Shown in pieces: positions 45,030 to 53,383 of a stretch of DNA of 64,000 bases. The first letter of the stretch is position 1; every line of letters begins with the position of its first letter. Under the pieces are notes generated by a model that did not search any database, was not told the DNA's origin, and saw nothing but the letters and a program-made list of their open reading frames with translations. Origin of the DNA: Bacteroidales bacterium (GTDB lineage: Bacteria; Bacteroidota; Bacteroidia; Bacteroidales; Muribaculaceae); contig SUXJ01000013.1 in NCBI GenBank assembly GCA_015061005.1, forward strand, positions 1 through 64,000. The letters run 5' to 3'. The position numbers and the translations under genes are program-made.

Positions 45030-45115
45030 GGGGGGATAAGATTTATAATATTTATAAGTCTTATAATTTAGATAAGGGAATGAGTGTACTCGCGTCCCGT
45101 CGGTTTGTTTTGGGG
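45030..45115 (-). repeat. dispersed intergenic repeat, copy B
   Basis: Read on the minus strand it matches copy A at 35104-35195 block by block, with small substitutions and a 7-nt deletion in the AT-rich part. It begins about 20 bases after the ruvA stop. The gap 44798-45135 thus contains promoter, tandem repeat, long hairpin and this repeat, and no gene. Confidence 0.75.
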
Positions 45116-45135
45116 GGAGGGGTGTGTCGGGAGGG

Positions 45136-45726
45136 TTATAGGAGGGCGAGGGCGCGTTTGATTGCGGTCTCGATTGAAGCCGTCGGGTCTGTGGCATAGA
45201 CCTTGGCGAGGGCTTTTTGTGCTTGCGCTTTTTGGTAGCCGAGCATTATGAGAGCGGCAAGGGCTTCTTCGCCGGAAGAATTGTTGTCGGGGGCAGCCAT
45301 TGGTGCGTTTAATGCAGCGAGTTCGGTTGCGGTGATTTTGTCTTTCAGGTCAACGATGATGCGTTGCGCGGTTTTCAGTCCAATTCCTTTAATGGCTTTT
45401 AGTTTGTTGGCATCGCCGGCGGTTATGCACATTTGCAGTTGCGAAGGCGACAAGGATGACAGAATTACGCGAGCAGTGTTAGCACCTACGCCGCTAACTC
45501 CGATGAGTAGTCGAAACAGGGCTCGTTCTTCTTCGGCGGCAAAGCCATAGAGGTCATGAGTGTCCTCGCGAATGATTTCATGGACGAGGAGTTTCGTTGA
45601 TTTTTCGGCGGAGATGGCCGAGTACGTATTTACGGATATGTTCAGAAGGTATCCGACACCGGCCGCTTCTACGACAGCATAAGTCGGAGTCACTTGAGTG
45701 AGTTCGCCTTTGATGTATTCAAGCAT
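45136..45726 (-). CDS. ruvA: Holliday junction DNA helicase subunit RuvA
   Basis: The 196-aa protein binds four-way junctions as a tetramer and loads the RuvB motor. It has an OB-fold N-terminal domain (MLEYIKGELTQVTPTYAVVEAAGVGYLLNIS), HhH motifs (LLIGVSGVGANTARVILS; LKAIKGIGLKTAQRIIVDLKDK) and the small C-terminal RuvB-binding domain (AALIMLGYQKAQAQKALAKV). No ruvB or ruvC is adjacent. It overlaps the end of the upstream LbH protein gene by eight bases. Confidence 0.96.
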   Translation of the reverse strand: MLEYIKGELTQVTPTYAVVEAAGVGYLLNISVNTYSAISAEKSTKLLVHEIIREDTHDLYGFAAEEERALFRLLIGVSGVGANTARVILSSLSPSQLQMCITAGDANKLKAIKGIGLKTAQRIIVDLKDKITATELAALNAPMAAPDNNSSGEEALAALIMLGYQKAQAQKALAKVYATDPTASIETAIKRALALL

Positions 45727-46882
45727 CGGGGTCGTTGAAAATATGGGTTAAGATATCTATATCGGCTTTTGAAATTTTCACATCGCGATGACTCATGACG
45801 ATGGTTTCGGTGTCGATGACCTGTTTCAGAATTTGGCGAGTATAGCCTTGAGCCCCACCGTTGGAGAACGACGGGGTGAAAGCGCGCGGAAATCCATAGC
45901 CATGGAGGTTGCACGCCACTCCGATAACCGTTGCAGTGTTGAAGGTGGTGTCGATTGCGGCTTTAGAGTGGTCGCCCATGATTAGCCCGCAGAAAGAAAG
46001 TCCGGTTTTTTCAAATCGACGAGAAGCGTAGTTCCAGAGTTTGATTTCCGAGTAGTTGTTTTTTAGGTTCGATGCCACGCATTCCGCTCCGATGTTTGTC
46101 CACATTCCGATTACGGCATCGCCGAGATATCCATCGTGTTGCTTATTAGCATAGCCGAGAAATACGGTGTTGCTCACCTCACCTCCAACGCGAGTGGACG
46201 GGCCGAGGTTTACGCCCGGGAGGAGTCGTGCGCCGGCTCTGACTCGGCAGTCCTTGCCTACAGCTATGGGTCCGCGCAGTACGGTACATTCCTGAACGTC
46301 CGCCCCGGCAGAGATATAGACGGGTCCGGTTTTTGTATTAATCATAGCCCCCTCAACGCTTGCGCCCTCTTCGATGAATAGGAGTGACTCCGGTCCGATC
46401 AAGGTGCAGCTTTCGGGTAGTTTTGCGGATGTGCGTCCGGCAGTCAGCATGTCGAAGTCGCGCGCAATGAGTTCTTTGCTGCTGCGAAAAATGTCGGTTA
46501 GAGAGCGATATTCAATAGGAGAGAGAGTCGCGACGGGTGATGATTCACTTTCTGCGCCTGCGCGCCGAGCAAGACATTCGCCACGATTGTTGGCAATCCA
46601 TTGTCCGGGCATGAGAGCTCTCACCGCATTGGCAAATTCCGGGTCGGGGACAACATTGCCGGCAATGAAAAATGATTCGACCTCCGGGGCTTCGCCTCGG
46701 GGGTATTTTTCGGCGAGATAGTCTTCAGTTTCGTATCCTATGGTTGCAGTCGGGATAAGTCTGCCCCATCGTTGGGCGATAGAGTCGTTTATGCCTGCGA
46801 GCAGAGCTGCGATAGGGCGAGTCAGGGTCAGCGGTTTTAGGTTAGTGCGAACGGGTTCGCTATCTTGTAAAATAATATGCAT
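45719..46882 (-). CDS. GlmU-like nucleotidyltransferase/left-handed beta-helix protein
   Basis: The 387-aa protein has an N-terminal region shaped like a sugar nucleotidyltransferase (RTNLKPLTLTRPIAALLAGI) but without the usual GGxGTRL loop. From about residue 150 it has left-handed beta-helix hexapeptide repeats (VYISAGADVQECTVLRGPIAVGKDC) and a C-terminal part with NYASRRFEKTGLSF and NLHGYGFPRAF. Bacteroidetes carry it as a putative sugar nucleotidyl transferase; the substrate is unknown. It lies three bases after the antiporter stop. Confidence 0.8.
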   Translation of the reverse strand: MHIILQDSEPVRTNLKPLTLTRPIAALLAGINDSIAQRWGRLIPTATIGYETEDYLAEKYPRGEAPEVESFFIAGNVVPDPEFANAVRALMPGQWIANNRGECLARRAGAESESSPVATLSPIEYRSLTDIFRSSKELIARDFDMLTAGRTSAKLPESCTLIGPESLLFIEEGASVEGAMINTKTGPVYISAGADVQECTVLRGPIAVGKDCRVRAGARLLPGVNLGPSTRVGGEVSNTVFLGYANKQHDGYLGDAVIGMWTNIGAECVASNLKNNYSEIKLWNYASRRFEKTGLSFCGLIMGDHSKAAIDTTFNTATVIGVACNLHGYGFPRAFTPSFSNGGAQGYTRQILKQVIDTETIVMSHRDVKISKADIDILTHIFNDPDA

Positions 46883-46885
46883 GGG

Positions 46886-48994
46886 TTAAGTGTTTTTTCG
46901 GAAAAGGCGGCGACCGGCCGATGCCAAACGCCGAGTCCATCCGGGCGATGACATAGATTCCGCACCTGTCGGGTCTAAATATGACATAACATCATCGTTC
47001 ATGCCACTCTGTTCGGGATATACCACCAAGAGGTTGGCTTGAGTGAAGTATTTTTGCAGGAACGAGTCCATTTGTTTGATGTCGGGGCTATAACTGATTG
47101 AGCCGTGACGAGCGGAGACGACGGCAAGCAAGTCATCGTCGGCAATGTGGTTAGACAGGAGGATAAAATCGTCCCATTGTTCTATGGCTCTGAATTCCAG
47201 TCGAATGTCGAGTCTTTCTTGATTCAGTACGCCTGTGATGATACGTTGTACCTGAGGATGGCACATGAATACGGCTTTGCATCCGAGGTTTCGAGCGAGA
47301 CGTCCCAAAGTGGTGAGCCACATTCTGAACCCGCTTTCAAATTCGGTTTTTGGCGGCACGAACACCACGAGTCGGCGCAAAGTGTTGACGGGGTTGAAGA
47401 ATCGGCAAATCAGCATCATTCGGTTCGTCGTTTCCAGCATCTGATTCATTTTTGTGCCGAAGAACGAGTCGATGAGTGTTGTTTTGCGGTGTAATCCCAT
47501 TATTACGCAATTAACGTCGCGTTCGTTGATTATGTTTAGCAGCCCGGCAGTGATGTCGGAATCGAACCGTTCGATAGTGGTTACGGGAATGTCAACAGTA
47601 GCCGCCGCCTCTCCCGCCAGCTTGAGAGAAGCTTCACTATTTGCGCGCGCCGCCGGCGAATTAGATGTGCGGACATGGACCGCCATTAGCGAGTTGTCGG
47701 GTTGATTTGACGGGTGGATTAACAGTGCGAGCTCCATAAGAGCCAGCGACGTCACCGGATTATCGACCGGGACAAGCGTGTTGCTTGCATTTTTTGGTTC
47801 AGAAGCGTTTGAGGCATCTTCCAGCATGTGGATTTTGATGCGAGCTGCAGCCCCTGACGTTGCAATCGGCGCTATTGCACACGTTATCAGAATCATGAGC
47901 ACGGTGCCATTGAGCATAGTTGCATCGAGCAAACCAAACCCATAGCCGATAGAAGCCACCGCCAATGCTACGGCGGTATGGGCGGAAGTGAGGCCAAACA
48001 TCAAGCGGCTGTCATCGCGGCTCATGCCGCACAGTCGCGCAGTGATTACCGCCGCGAGCCACTTGGTGATTAGAGCTACCGCCAGCATTATAGCCGCCAT
48101 TTTCAGAGTGGGTATTGAAGCAACCACGCGAATATCAATCATCATGCCCACTCCGATAAGGAAGTAGGGGATGAAGAGGGCATTGCCCACGAACTCCAAC
48201 CGAGACATGAGCGGCGACGTGTTGGGTACGAAGCGGTTGAGTACCAGTCCGGCAAAGAAGGCCCCGAGAACGGCTTCCAACCCTATTACTCGAGCAAGCC
48301 AAGCCGCAAAGAATACGAGCGCGAGAACGAATACGAACTGAATTACGCGGTCGGAAAATTTGCGCAAGAACCAACGTGCGAGGATGCGATATCCAAAGGT
48401 TACTGCAAGGCAGAAACCGGAGAGTTTGAGGAGAAGAATCAGGATTTCAGACCAGAGAAGTGCTCCGTGATGATGGACGTTGACGGCAGTGGCGAGCGTT
48501 AGCAGAGCACCAATTACGGCAAAAATAGTTCCGACAATGGCAATTAGCACAGCCGGCGACTTGGTTATGCCAAAGCGAACGGCTACGGGGTATGAAATCA
48601 AGGTGTGGGCGGCATACATCGAAGCGAGCAGCAGAGCCGGTACGGCCGCAGCATTGAAGAAATAGACAGACGAGAAGTACCCGACGACGACCGGTATCCC
48701 GAAAGTGAGCACACCGAAAATAAGTCCTCGCTTAAGGTTTCGTTTCAGGTGGTACAGGTCAATTTCGATAGCCGCCAGAAACATCAAATAAAGCAGCCCC
48801 ACTTCGCCAAAAATCTTGAAAGACGCATCGTCGTCGAGCAGGTGGAAGCCATAAGGACCTACGCACACGCCGGCAATAATCATGCCGATGATGTGAGGAA
48901 TTTTGATGCGGTTGAGTAGAAGCGGTGCAAGCAGAATGATTGCCAGCACAACGAAGAATATCAGCGTAGGGTCTTGTATGAGGGCTTTGGGCAT
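46886..48994 (-). CDS. cation:proton antiporter (CPA2) with universal-stress-like C-terminal domains
   Basis: The 702-aa membrane protein has about 12-13 helices in the first 385 residues (starting LIFFVVLAIILLAPLLLNRIKIPHIIG, with LEAVLGAFFAGLVLNR and ITKWLAAVITARL), as in Na+/H+ or K+/H+ exchangers of the CPA2/KefB group. The C-terminal 300 residues form one or two universal-stress-protein-like domains (VTSLALMELALLIHPSNQPDNSLMAVHVRT; NCVIMGLHRKTTLIDSFFG) that may sense nucleotides. It follows tonB by five bases. Confidence 0.9.
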   Translation of the reverse strand: MPKALIQDPTLIFFVVLAIILLAPLLLNRIKIPHIIGMIIAGVCVGPYGFHLLDDDASFKIFGEVGLLYLMFLAAIEIDLYHLKRNLKRGLIFGVLTFGIPVVVGYFSSVYFFNAAAVPALLLASMYAAHTLISYPVAVRFGITKSPAVLIAIVGTIFAVIGALLTLATAVNVHHHGALLWSEILILLLKLSGFCLAVTFGYRILARWFLRKFSDRVIQFVFVLALVFFAAWLARVIGLEAVLGAFFAGLVLNRFVPNTSPLMSRLEFVGNALFIPYFLIGVGMMIDIRVVASIPTLKMAAIMLAVALITKWLAAVITARLCGMSRDDSRLMFGLTSAHTAVALAVASIGYGFGLLDATMLNGTVLMILITCAIAPIATSGAAARIKIHMLEDASNASEPKNASNTLVPVDNPVTSLALMELALLIHPSNQPDNSLMAVHVRTSNSPAARANSEASLKLAGEAAATVDIPVTTIERFDSDITAGLLNIINERDVNCVIMGLHRKTTLIDSFFGTKMNQMLETTNRMMLICRFFNPVNTLRRLVVFVPPKTEFESGFRMWLTTLGRLARNLGCKAVFMCHPQVQRIITGVLNQERLDIRLEFRAIEQWDDFILLSNHIADDDLLAVVSARHGSISYSPDIKQMDSFLQKYFTQANLLVVYPEQSGMNDDVMSYLDPTGAESMSSPGWTRRLASAGRRLFRKNT

Positions 48995-48999
48995 CCGCG

Positions 49000-49788
49000 C
49001 TATTTACCTGTGTTAATCTTTAGTTTGATTATGCCGTGCTGTTGCGGCTTTGTTCTATCGGCAGAGTACTTAAGTTGGAGAGCGTATTGCTCGGCTTGTT
49101 CGGTGAGCGTTTTAAGGTCTTGTCCGAGATTGCCGGAATTTCGTCCGGCATATTTTGCCGAGGTCACGGTGCCATCGGAGTTGACAATGATGCTTACTTC
49201 AATCCAGCCATTGGAAATGTTGCTTTGAGAGCGAAATCCTATTTTGGGTCGAGAGCGGAGAGAGCGTCCGGCAATACCGAGTCCGTCGGCATCGGGGTTG
49301 TTTCCCGCAGTTGCATTTCCGGTTTTTGCGCTGCCGCCTGACGCTTCAGTATTGGCTTGCGCGTTTTGGAAAGACTTGCCGATGCGGTTATTGATTGATG
49401 CTCTCTTTTCGGCTTCGATTTCTTCCTTAGTGGGTCCCGGGGGTTGCGGCTCTTCCTCTTGCGCTACTTGCAAGTTTTCGGGTTGCGGTTCGGCAGACGC
49501 GACGAGCGATGGGGCCGCATCGCTGACTCCGGAGTCAACGGCATCGGTTCCTCCGGCATCGGCTGCAGGCGCAGATGCGGGGTTGTTGTCGATTTGACGA
49601 GTGGGCTGCACTTTGATTTCCCGCAGTTCGGGGATGTCGATGTCGGCAAAAAAGACTTCTTGCTGCTCCATCGGCGGAATTTCAGGCAGCTGTGCAGACA
49701 GTTTCACCACATGGAGCATGGTGAATAACATCGCGCAACACAAGAGCGAGAGTAGAGCGGCTACTATTTGGTCACGTTTATTATGCAT
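49000..49788 (-). CDS. TonB-like energy transducer
   Basis: The 262-aa protein has one N-terminal membrane anchor (IVAALLSLLCCAMLFTMLHVV). It has a long Ala/Pro/Glu-rich periplasmic spacer (NNPASAPAADAGGTDAV; EEEPQPPGPTKEEIEAEK) and a C-terminal beta domain like TonB/TolA C-termini (NGWIEVSIIVNSDGTVTSAKY). It would carry the energy from the ExbBD motor, encoded immediately upstream, to outer-membrane receptors. Its start overlaps exbD by eight bases. Confidence 0.85.
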   Translation of the reverse strand: MHNKRDQIVAALLSLLCCAMLFTMLHVVKLSAQLPEIPPMEQQEVFFADIDIPELREIKVQPTRQIDNNPASAPAADAGGTDAVDSGVSDAAPSLVASAEPQPENLQVAQEEEPQPPGPTKEEIEAEKRASINNRIGKSFQNAQANTEASGGSAKTGNATAGNNPDADGLGIAGRSLRSRPKIGFRSQSNISNGWIEVSIIVNSDGTVTSAKYAGRNSGNLGQDLKTLTEQAEQYALQLKYSADRTKPQQHGIIKLKINTGK

Positions 49789-50281
49789 TGTCGGGTTCAG
49801 CGTCCGGCGCAGCTATAGGCAGCGACTCGGGTATTGTGGTGGCTAAAACCACTTTTACTTGGTTTTCAGCTCCAAGATTAAGAATTTCCACGATGTTTCC
49901 ATACGGGACTTCCTTGTCGGCATATAAGGCAATGAATGCCGTGGGCTCGGGATTTTCCTCTAAGGAGTTTTCTGCGTCGGTCATTGCTTGCGATTTTACG
50001 AGGACGAAAAATTGACGCAGAGATTCGATGTCGGGGTGTTCGAATGTTTCCATGTTTTCCTCGCCGTGCATCGACACGATGCGACCTTCAGCGTCGAGAT
50101 AAACACGCGCAGAGGGTTTGAGCGTGGTTTTGGCGGCACTTTCGGGCAGATTAACCTCCAGGGCGTTGGGGAACACGAAAGTGCTCGTTACCATGAAAAA
50201 GATGAGCAGGAGGAAAATTACGTCGGTCATTGACGCCATCGAGAACGTTGCCGACGTGTCGAATTGCTTTTTCAGAGCCAT
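49781..50281 (-). CDS. ExbD/TolR biopolymer transport protein
   Basis: The 166-aa protein has one transmembrane helix near the N-terminus. The proton-binding Asp lies in SMASMTDVIFLLLIFFMVTSTF, as in ExbD (Asp25 of E. coli). The periplasmic domain follows, with VNLPESAAKTTLKPSARVYLDAEG and the GNIVEILNLGAENQVKVVLAT end. It pairs with the ExbB-like protein upstream and TonB downstream. Confidence 0.93.
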   Translation of the reverse strand: MALKKQFDTSATFSMASMTDVIFLLLIFFMVTSTFVFPNALEVNLPESAAKTTLKPSARVYLDAEGRIVSMHGEENMETFEHPDIESLRQFFVLVKSQAMTDAENSLEENPEPTAFIALYADKEVPYGNIVEILNLGAENQVKVVLATTIPESLPIAAPDAEPDNA

Positions 50282-50288
50282 AGTGTCG

Positions 50289-50915
50289 TCAAGCGGGTTC
50301 GTTAAGCATGTCCATGAATTCCATGGTTTTGCCTTCGAGGAGCTTCATCACGGAATTTATGCGAGAAACGAGGTAGTTATAAGCAAACAAGGCAATTACG
50401 CCAACGATCAGACCGGCAACGGTGGTGACCAAGGCGGTGTAGATGCCGTCGGCAAAAGTGGAGAGAGTTGCGGCAGAACCGGCCGCTGCCATCGAGTGGA
50501 ATGCGTCGACCATGCCAACGACTGTGCCAAGAAATCCGAGCATGGGTGCTCCTGCGGCGGTAGTTGCGAGCCAAGTGAGTCCCTTGCCGAGTCGCGCAAT
50601 CTGAATGTTTCCCATGTTTTCCACAGTTACGAGGACGTCTTGCATCGGTCGGCCGATTCGAGATATTCCTTTGGCTATGAGCGCGCTATATGCTGTGTTA
50701 GTGTGTTTGCACAGGTTCAGTGCACTTTCGATTTCTCCGTCGTGGATGTAGTCGTTGATTCGGCGCATGAAAGTGGGGTCTTGCTTGTTAGCTCGGTTGA
50801 CCACAATGGTGCGTTCGATGAAGATATATACGGAAATCACCGCGAGCAGCGCGAGTGGAATCATGATGAACCCGCCTTGCAGGCAGAGGTTCCAGAGCGA
50901 GAGTTCTTCTTGCAT
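50289..50915 (-). CDS. ExbB/TolQ/MotA proton channel protein
   Basis: The 208-aa membrane protein has three helices (GFIMIPLALLAVISVYIFIERTIVV; WLATTAAGAPMLGFLGTVVGMVDAF; GIYTALVTTVAGLIVGVIALFAYNYLV). The central MLGFLGTVVGM is the family signature. It forms the proton channel with ExbD that drives TonB. It lies seven bases upstream of exbD and 34 bases after pdxJ. Confidence 0.93.
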   Translation of the reverse strand: MQEELSLWNLCLQGGFIMIPLALLAVISVYIFIERTIVVNRANKQDPTFMRRINDYIHDGEIESALNLCKHTNTAYSALIAKGISRIGRPMQDVLVTVENMGNIQIARLGKGLTWLATTAAGAPMLGFLGTVVGMVDAFHSMAAAGSAATLSTFADGIYTALVTTVAGLIVGVIALFAYNYLVSRINSVMKLLEGKTMEFMDMLNEPA

Positions 50916-50949
50916 TGGTTTATCGTGGAATAAAATTGGTTAATCGTAT

Positions 50950-51663
50950 TTATTTCAAGGCAGCGCGATAGCGCTTAATGGTTTCTTCGAGTCCGAGGTA
51001 CAGGGCGTCGCAAATCAGTGCGTGGCCGATGCTTACTTCGCTGAGGTGGGGAACGCGTTGAGCGAAGAACGCGAGGTTGTCGAGATTCAGGTCATGGCCG
51101 GCGTTGCATCCCAGACCGCATCGTTTTGCTTGGCGAGATGCTTCAACGTAGGGTTCGACCGCGGCATCGGGGTTTGAGGGGAACATGTCTGCATAGGGCT
51201 TGGTGTAGAGCTCCACGCGGTCGGCTCCGCATTTTGCGGCGGCAATGACTTGCTCGGGGTCAGCGTCGACGAAAATGCTTGAGCGGATTCCGGCATCGCG
51301 CAATTTGTCGACTACCTCGGTCAGGAACTCCATGTTGGCGTTTACGTTCCACCCGGCGGAAGACGTTATGGCATCCGGAGCGTCGGGGACGAGGGTTACT
51401 TGCTCGGGCTTAACGCGGAGCACCAGCTCGATGAATTCGGGAGAGGGGTAGCCCTCGATGTTGAATTCGGTGTGGAGCATGGGGCGCAGAGTCAGGACGT
51501 CGGCGCGTGTGATGTGTCGTTCGTCGGGGCGCGGGTGAACGGTTATGCCTTGTGCGCCAAATCGTTCGCAGTCGAGCGCCGTTTCGAGCAAGTTGGGGCG
51601 ATTTTCGCCGCGAGCATTGCGCAAAGTGGCGATTTTATTTATGTTTACACTGAGTTGTGTCAT
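50950..51663 (-). CDS. pdxJ: pyridoxine 5'-phosphate synthase
   Basis: The 237-aa TIM-barrel enzyme condenses 1-deoxy-D-xylulose 5-phosphate with 3-amino-2-oxopropyl phosphate in vitamin B6 synthesis. Signatures are [45 protein letters not shown] and the C-terminal [12 protein letters not shown] with EVSIGHALI. It is the first gene of the minus-strand pdxJ-exbB-exbD-tonB run and faces the NAD kinase operon across a 117-bp gap. Confidence 0.96.
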   Translation of the reverse strand: MTQLSVNINKIATLRNARGENRPNLLETALDCERFGAQGITVHPRPDERHITRADVLTLRPMLHTEFNIEGYPSPEFIELVLRVKPEQVTLVPDAPDAITSSAGWNVNANMEFLTEVVDKLRDAGIRSSIFVDADPEQVIAAAKCGADRVELYTKPYADMFPSNPDAAVEPYVEASRQAKRCGLGCNAGHDLNLDNLAFFAQRVPHLSEVSIGHALICDALYLGLEETIKRYRAALK

Positions 51664-51686
51664 TTGTGGAATATCAGAATAATTAT

Positions 51687-51694
51687 TATCTTTG
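51687..51694 (+). promoter_or_regulatory. -7 promoter element of the ACT-like/nadK operon
   Basis: TATCTTTG, 86 bases before the TTG start at 51781, so the transcript has a leader of about 80 nt. Confidence 0.55.
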
Positions 51695-51698
51695 CAAA

Positions 51699-51718
51699 TG
51701 CCAAAATCCTATTTGGCA
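51699..51718 (+). promoter_or_regulatory. hairpin at the start of the ACT-like/nadK leader
   Basis: TGCCAAA and TTTGGCA arms with a 6-nt loop, right after the promoter. As DNA it could be an operator, as RNA a stabilising 5' stem. Confidence 0.45.
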
Positions 51719-51780
51719 TGGTATTTGTTATGTCTGAAAAGGCACCACAAATTTACTAATAAATTGAGAAAGGAAAAAAT

Positions 51781-52167
51781 TTGACCACAGGAAAAGACAT
51801 TTTAAGCCCAAAAACCGCTGATGAAGCTCTCCGATTGGCTCATTTGATGCCGCCGCAAGAAGAAGCGTCGGTGTTGATGGTGGCATGTCGTCCGGACGAT
51901 TTCAGTGCATCGGCCTTGGCGCATGCTGTTGAAGATAGTGACGCACACCTTATAAATCTGAACGTTACGGACTTTAAGCTTGATGACGGCAGGATTATGA
52001 TAGAGTTGCGCACGAATCACAGGAATGGCGGCTCGACGGCGCGCTCTCTTGAGCGATATGGGTTTGAGGTTCTTGATTATGACGTTCCGGGCGGAGTGGC
52101 AGATGATGATTCCGAGTTTACATTACGTTCCCGGGCAGCCGAACTGCTTCACATTATTAATATATGA
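51781..52167 (+). CDS. ACT-like protein derived from a CBS-domain protein by internal deletion
   Basis: The gene upstream of NAD kinase in Bacteroidales usually encodes, from memory, about 219 aa: a pair of CBS domains and a C-terminal ACT-like domain. This 128-aa product keeps the first about 22 residues of the CBS part (GKDILSPKTADEALRLAHL) and then jumps to the ACT-like part (SASALAHAVEDSDAHLINLNVTDF...RSLERYGFEVLDYD). The adenosine-nucleotide binding module is lost. Start: TTG at 51781 has a GAAAGGA sequence upstream and no ATG is in frame before it; ATG at 51847 would give only the ACT-like part. It overlaps nadK by four bases. Confidence 0.65.
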   Translation: MTTGKDILSPKTADEALRLAHLMPPQEEASVLMVACRPDDFSASALAHAVEDSDAHLINLNVTDFKLDDGRIMIELRTNHRNGGSTARSLERYGFEVLDYDVPGGVADDDSEFTLRSRAAELLHIINI

Positions 52168-53042
52168 GAATATTTCTTCACGGCTCGCGGCGCTCAACTG
52201 AGTCGCATGCGGAGGCAGGTGCTATTATTGACAAACTTGCGGAACTTGCAACCGATGGCTTGCTGATTTCTTGTCCGCTGTTTGAATCCTTGCGAGACAG
52301 AGGCGTTTTACCCGGTAATGCCGAGGCTGTGAGTCCGGGCACTGAGATAGATGCGGATCTTGCCGTTTCGTTGGGCGGCGATGGTTCGTTTTTGCGCACG
52401 GCGCAGTGGGTCGGTGCTACGGAAGTGCCCATTTTGGGTGTGAATGCCGGCCATCTGGGCTTTTTGGCAGATATGGCACCCGATGAGTTTTTGAAAGTGG
52501 ATGCGGAGTATCTTAAAAATCTGCGTAAAGAGCCGCGCACGCTGCTTGAAGTGGCTTGTTCGGAGTCGCTCCCGAGCGATTGTTGGCCGTATGCCCTTAA
52601 CGACGTTGCGGTGCTGAAAACAGATTCGGCATCTATGATTTCCGTTTATGCGCAGGTGAACGGACGTCAGCTGACAGTGTATCAAGCTGATGGCTTGGTG
52701 GTGGCATCGCCGACCGGGTCAACGGGCTATAATTTGAGTGTTGGCGGTCCGATATTGGAGCCTACGGTGGATATGTTGCTTCTGTCGCCGGTAGCACCGC
52801 ATCAGTTGGCCATGCGTCCGCTCGGAGTCAGCGGAGATTCGGAAATCGGTTTGCGCGTTGAGGCACGAGCCGGTGCGTTTATGCTCAGTTTGGACGGTAG
52901 GTCATATCCAATGCCAGCCGGTGCGGAGGTGAAAATCAGGTCGGCGAGCTTCAAGGTGGTGGTGGCTCAACGGCCGAGTCACCATTTTGCAGCCACTTTG
53001 CGTGAAAAATTATTGTGGGGAGAGCGTCCTGTAAATCAATAA
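52164..53042 (+). CDS. nadK: NAD kinase
   Basis: The 292-aa enzyme phosphorylates NAD to NADP. The diagnostic GGDGSFLRTAQ motif is near residue 71, followed by LGVNAGHLGFLAD, the YALNDVAV block and the ADGLVVASPTGSTGYNLSVGGP signature. Length and motifs are normal. Its translation is coupled (ATGA) to the ACT-like protein before it, which may modulate it. Confidence 0.97.
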   Translation: MRIFLHGSRRSTESHAEAGAIIDKLAELATDGLLISCPLFESLRDRGVLPGNAEAVSPGTEIDADLAVSLGGDGSFLRTAQWVGATEVPILGVNAGHLGFLADMAPDEFLKVDAEYLKNLRKEPRTLLEVACSESLPSDCWPYALNDVAVLKTDSASMISVYAQVNGRQLTVYQADGLVVASPTGSTGYNLSVGGPILEPTVDMLLLSPVAPHQLAMRPLGVSGDSEIGLRVEARAGAFMLSLDGRSYPMPAGAEVKIRSASFKVVVAQRPSHHFAATLREKLLWGERPVNQ

Positions 53043-53077
53043 GTTAGAAATTTTCTTAAAAATTTATCATAAAAATA

Positions 53078-53109
53078 TTTGCACAGTTAAAATATTCTTT
53101 CTAACTTTG
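53078..53109 (+). promoter_or_regulatory. promoter of tRNA-Asp
   Basis: TTTG (53078-53081), 20-base spacer and TAACTTTG (53102-53109) form an ideal Bacteroidetes promoter about 50 bases before the tRNA. Confidence 0.7.
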
Positions 53110-53159
53110 CACTCGCAAACGAGCCACAACGGTGGCGACCGAGCAAACCTCAAAATCAT

Positions 53160-53233
53160 GGTGTGGTAGTTCAGCTGGTTAGAATACCTGCCTGTCACGC
53201 AGGGGGTCGCGGGTTCGAGTCCCGTCCATACCG
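53160..53233 (+). tRNA. tRNA-Asp (anticodon GTC)
   Basis: The cloverleaf can be drawn. The acceptor stem is GGTGTGG with CCATACC and discriminator G. The D arm is in TTCAGCTGGTTAGAA, the anticodon arm is CCTGC-CTGTCAC-GCAGG with GTC in the loop, and the T arm is CGGGTTCGAGTCCCG. The 3' CCA is not encoded. Confidence 0.97.
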
Positions 53234-53247
53234 CCGAGGAGAGAGGA

Positions 53248-53294
53248 GAATGAGTAATCGTTAGACTTCGGTCTTCGTTACTCATTCTTTTTTT
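53248..53294 (+). terminator. terminator after tRNA-Asp
   Basis: GAATGAGTAA and TTACTCATTC arms (10 bp) followed by seven or more T. Confidence 0.85.
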
Positions 53295-53328
53295 ATGCTT
53301 AATTGCTTGCGGGGCGCAAAATTTTTGC

Positions 53329-53336
53329 TAACTTTG
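53329..53336 (+). promoter_or_regulatory. -7 promoter element of the MFS transporter gene
   Basis: TAACTTTG with TTG about 20 bases upstream, 48 bases before the ATG at 53384. Confidence 0.65.
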
Positions 53337-53383
53337 CAAGCAAATATGCCATGAAACCTAATAATCATTTCACATAAAAACTT

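Noticed and set aside
44850-45115. CRISPR array
   Set aside because: Three 16-bp units are contiguous without spacers, and no cas genes are present.
49000-50915. TolQ/TolR/TolA with Pal system instead of ExbBD/TonB
   Set aside because: No TolB or Pal gene is adjacent and the C-terminal domain reads more like TonB; the OmpA-family gene is 5 kb away on the other strand.
53067-53285. 72-aa minus-strand ORF over the tRNA
   Set aside because: It is the reverse of tRNA-Asp and its terminator; such ORFs are a common annotation artefact.
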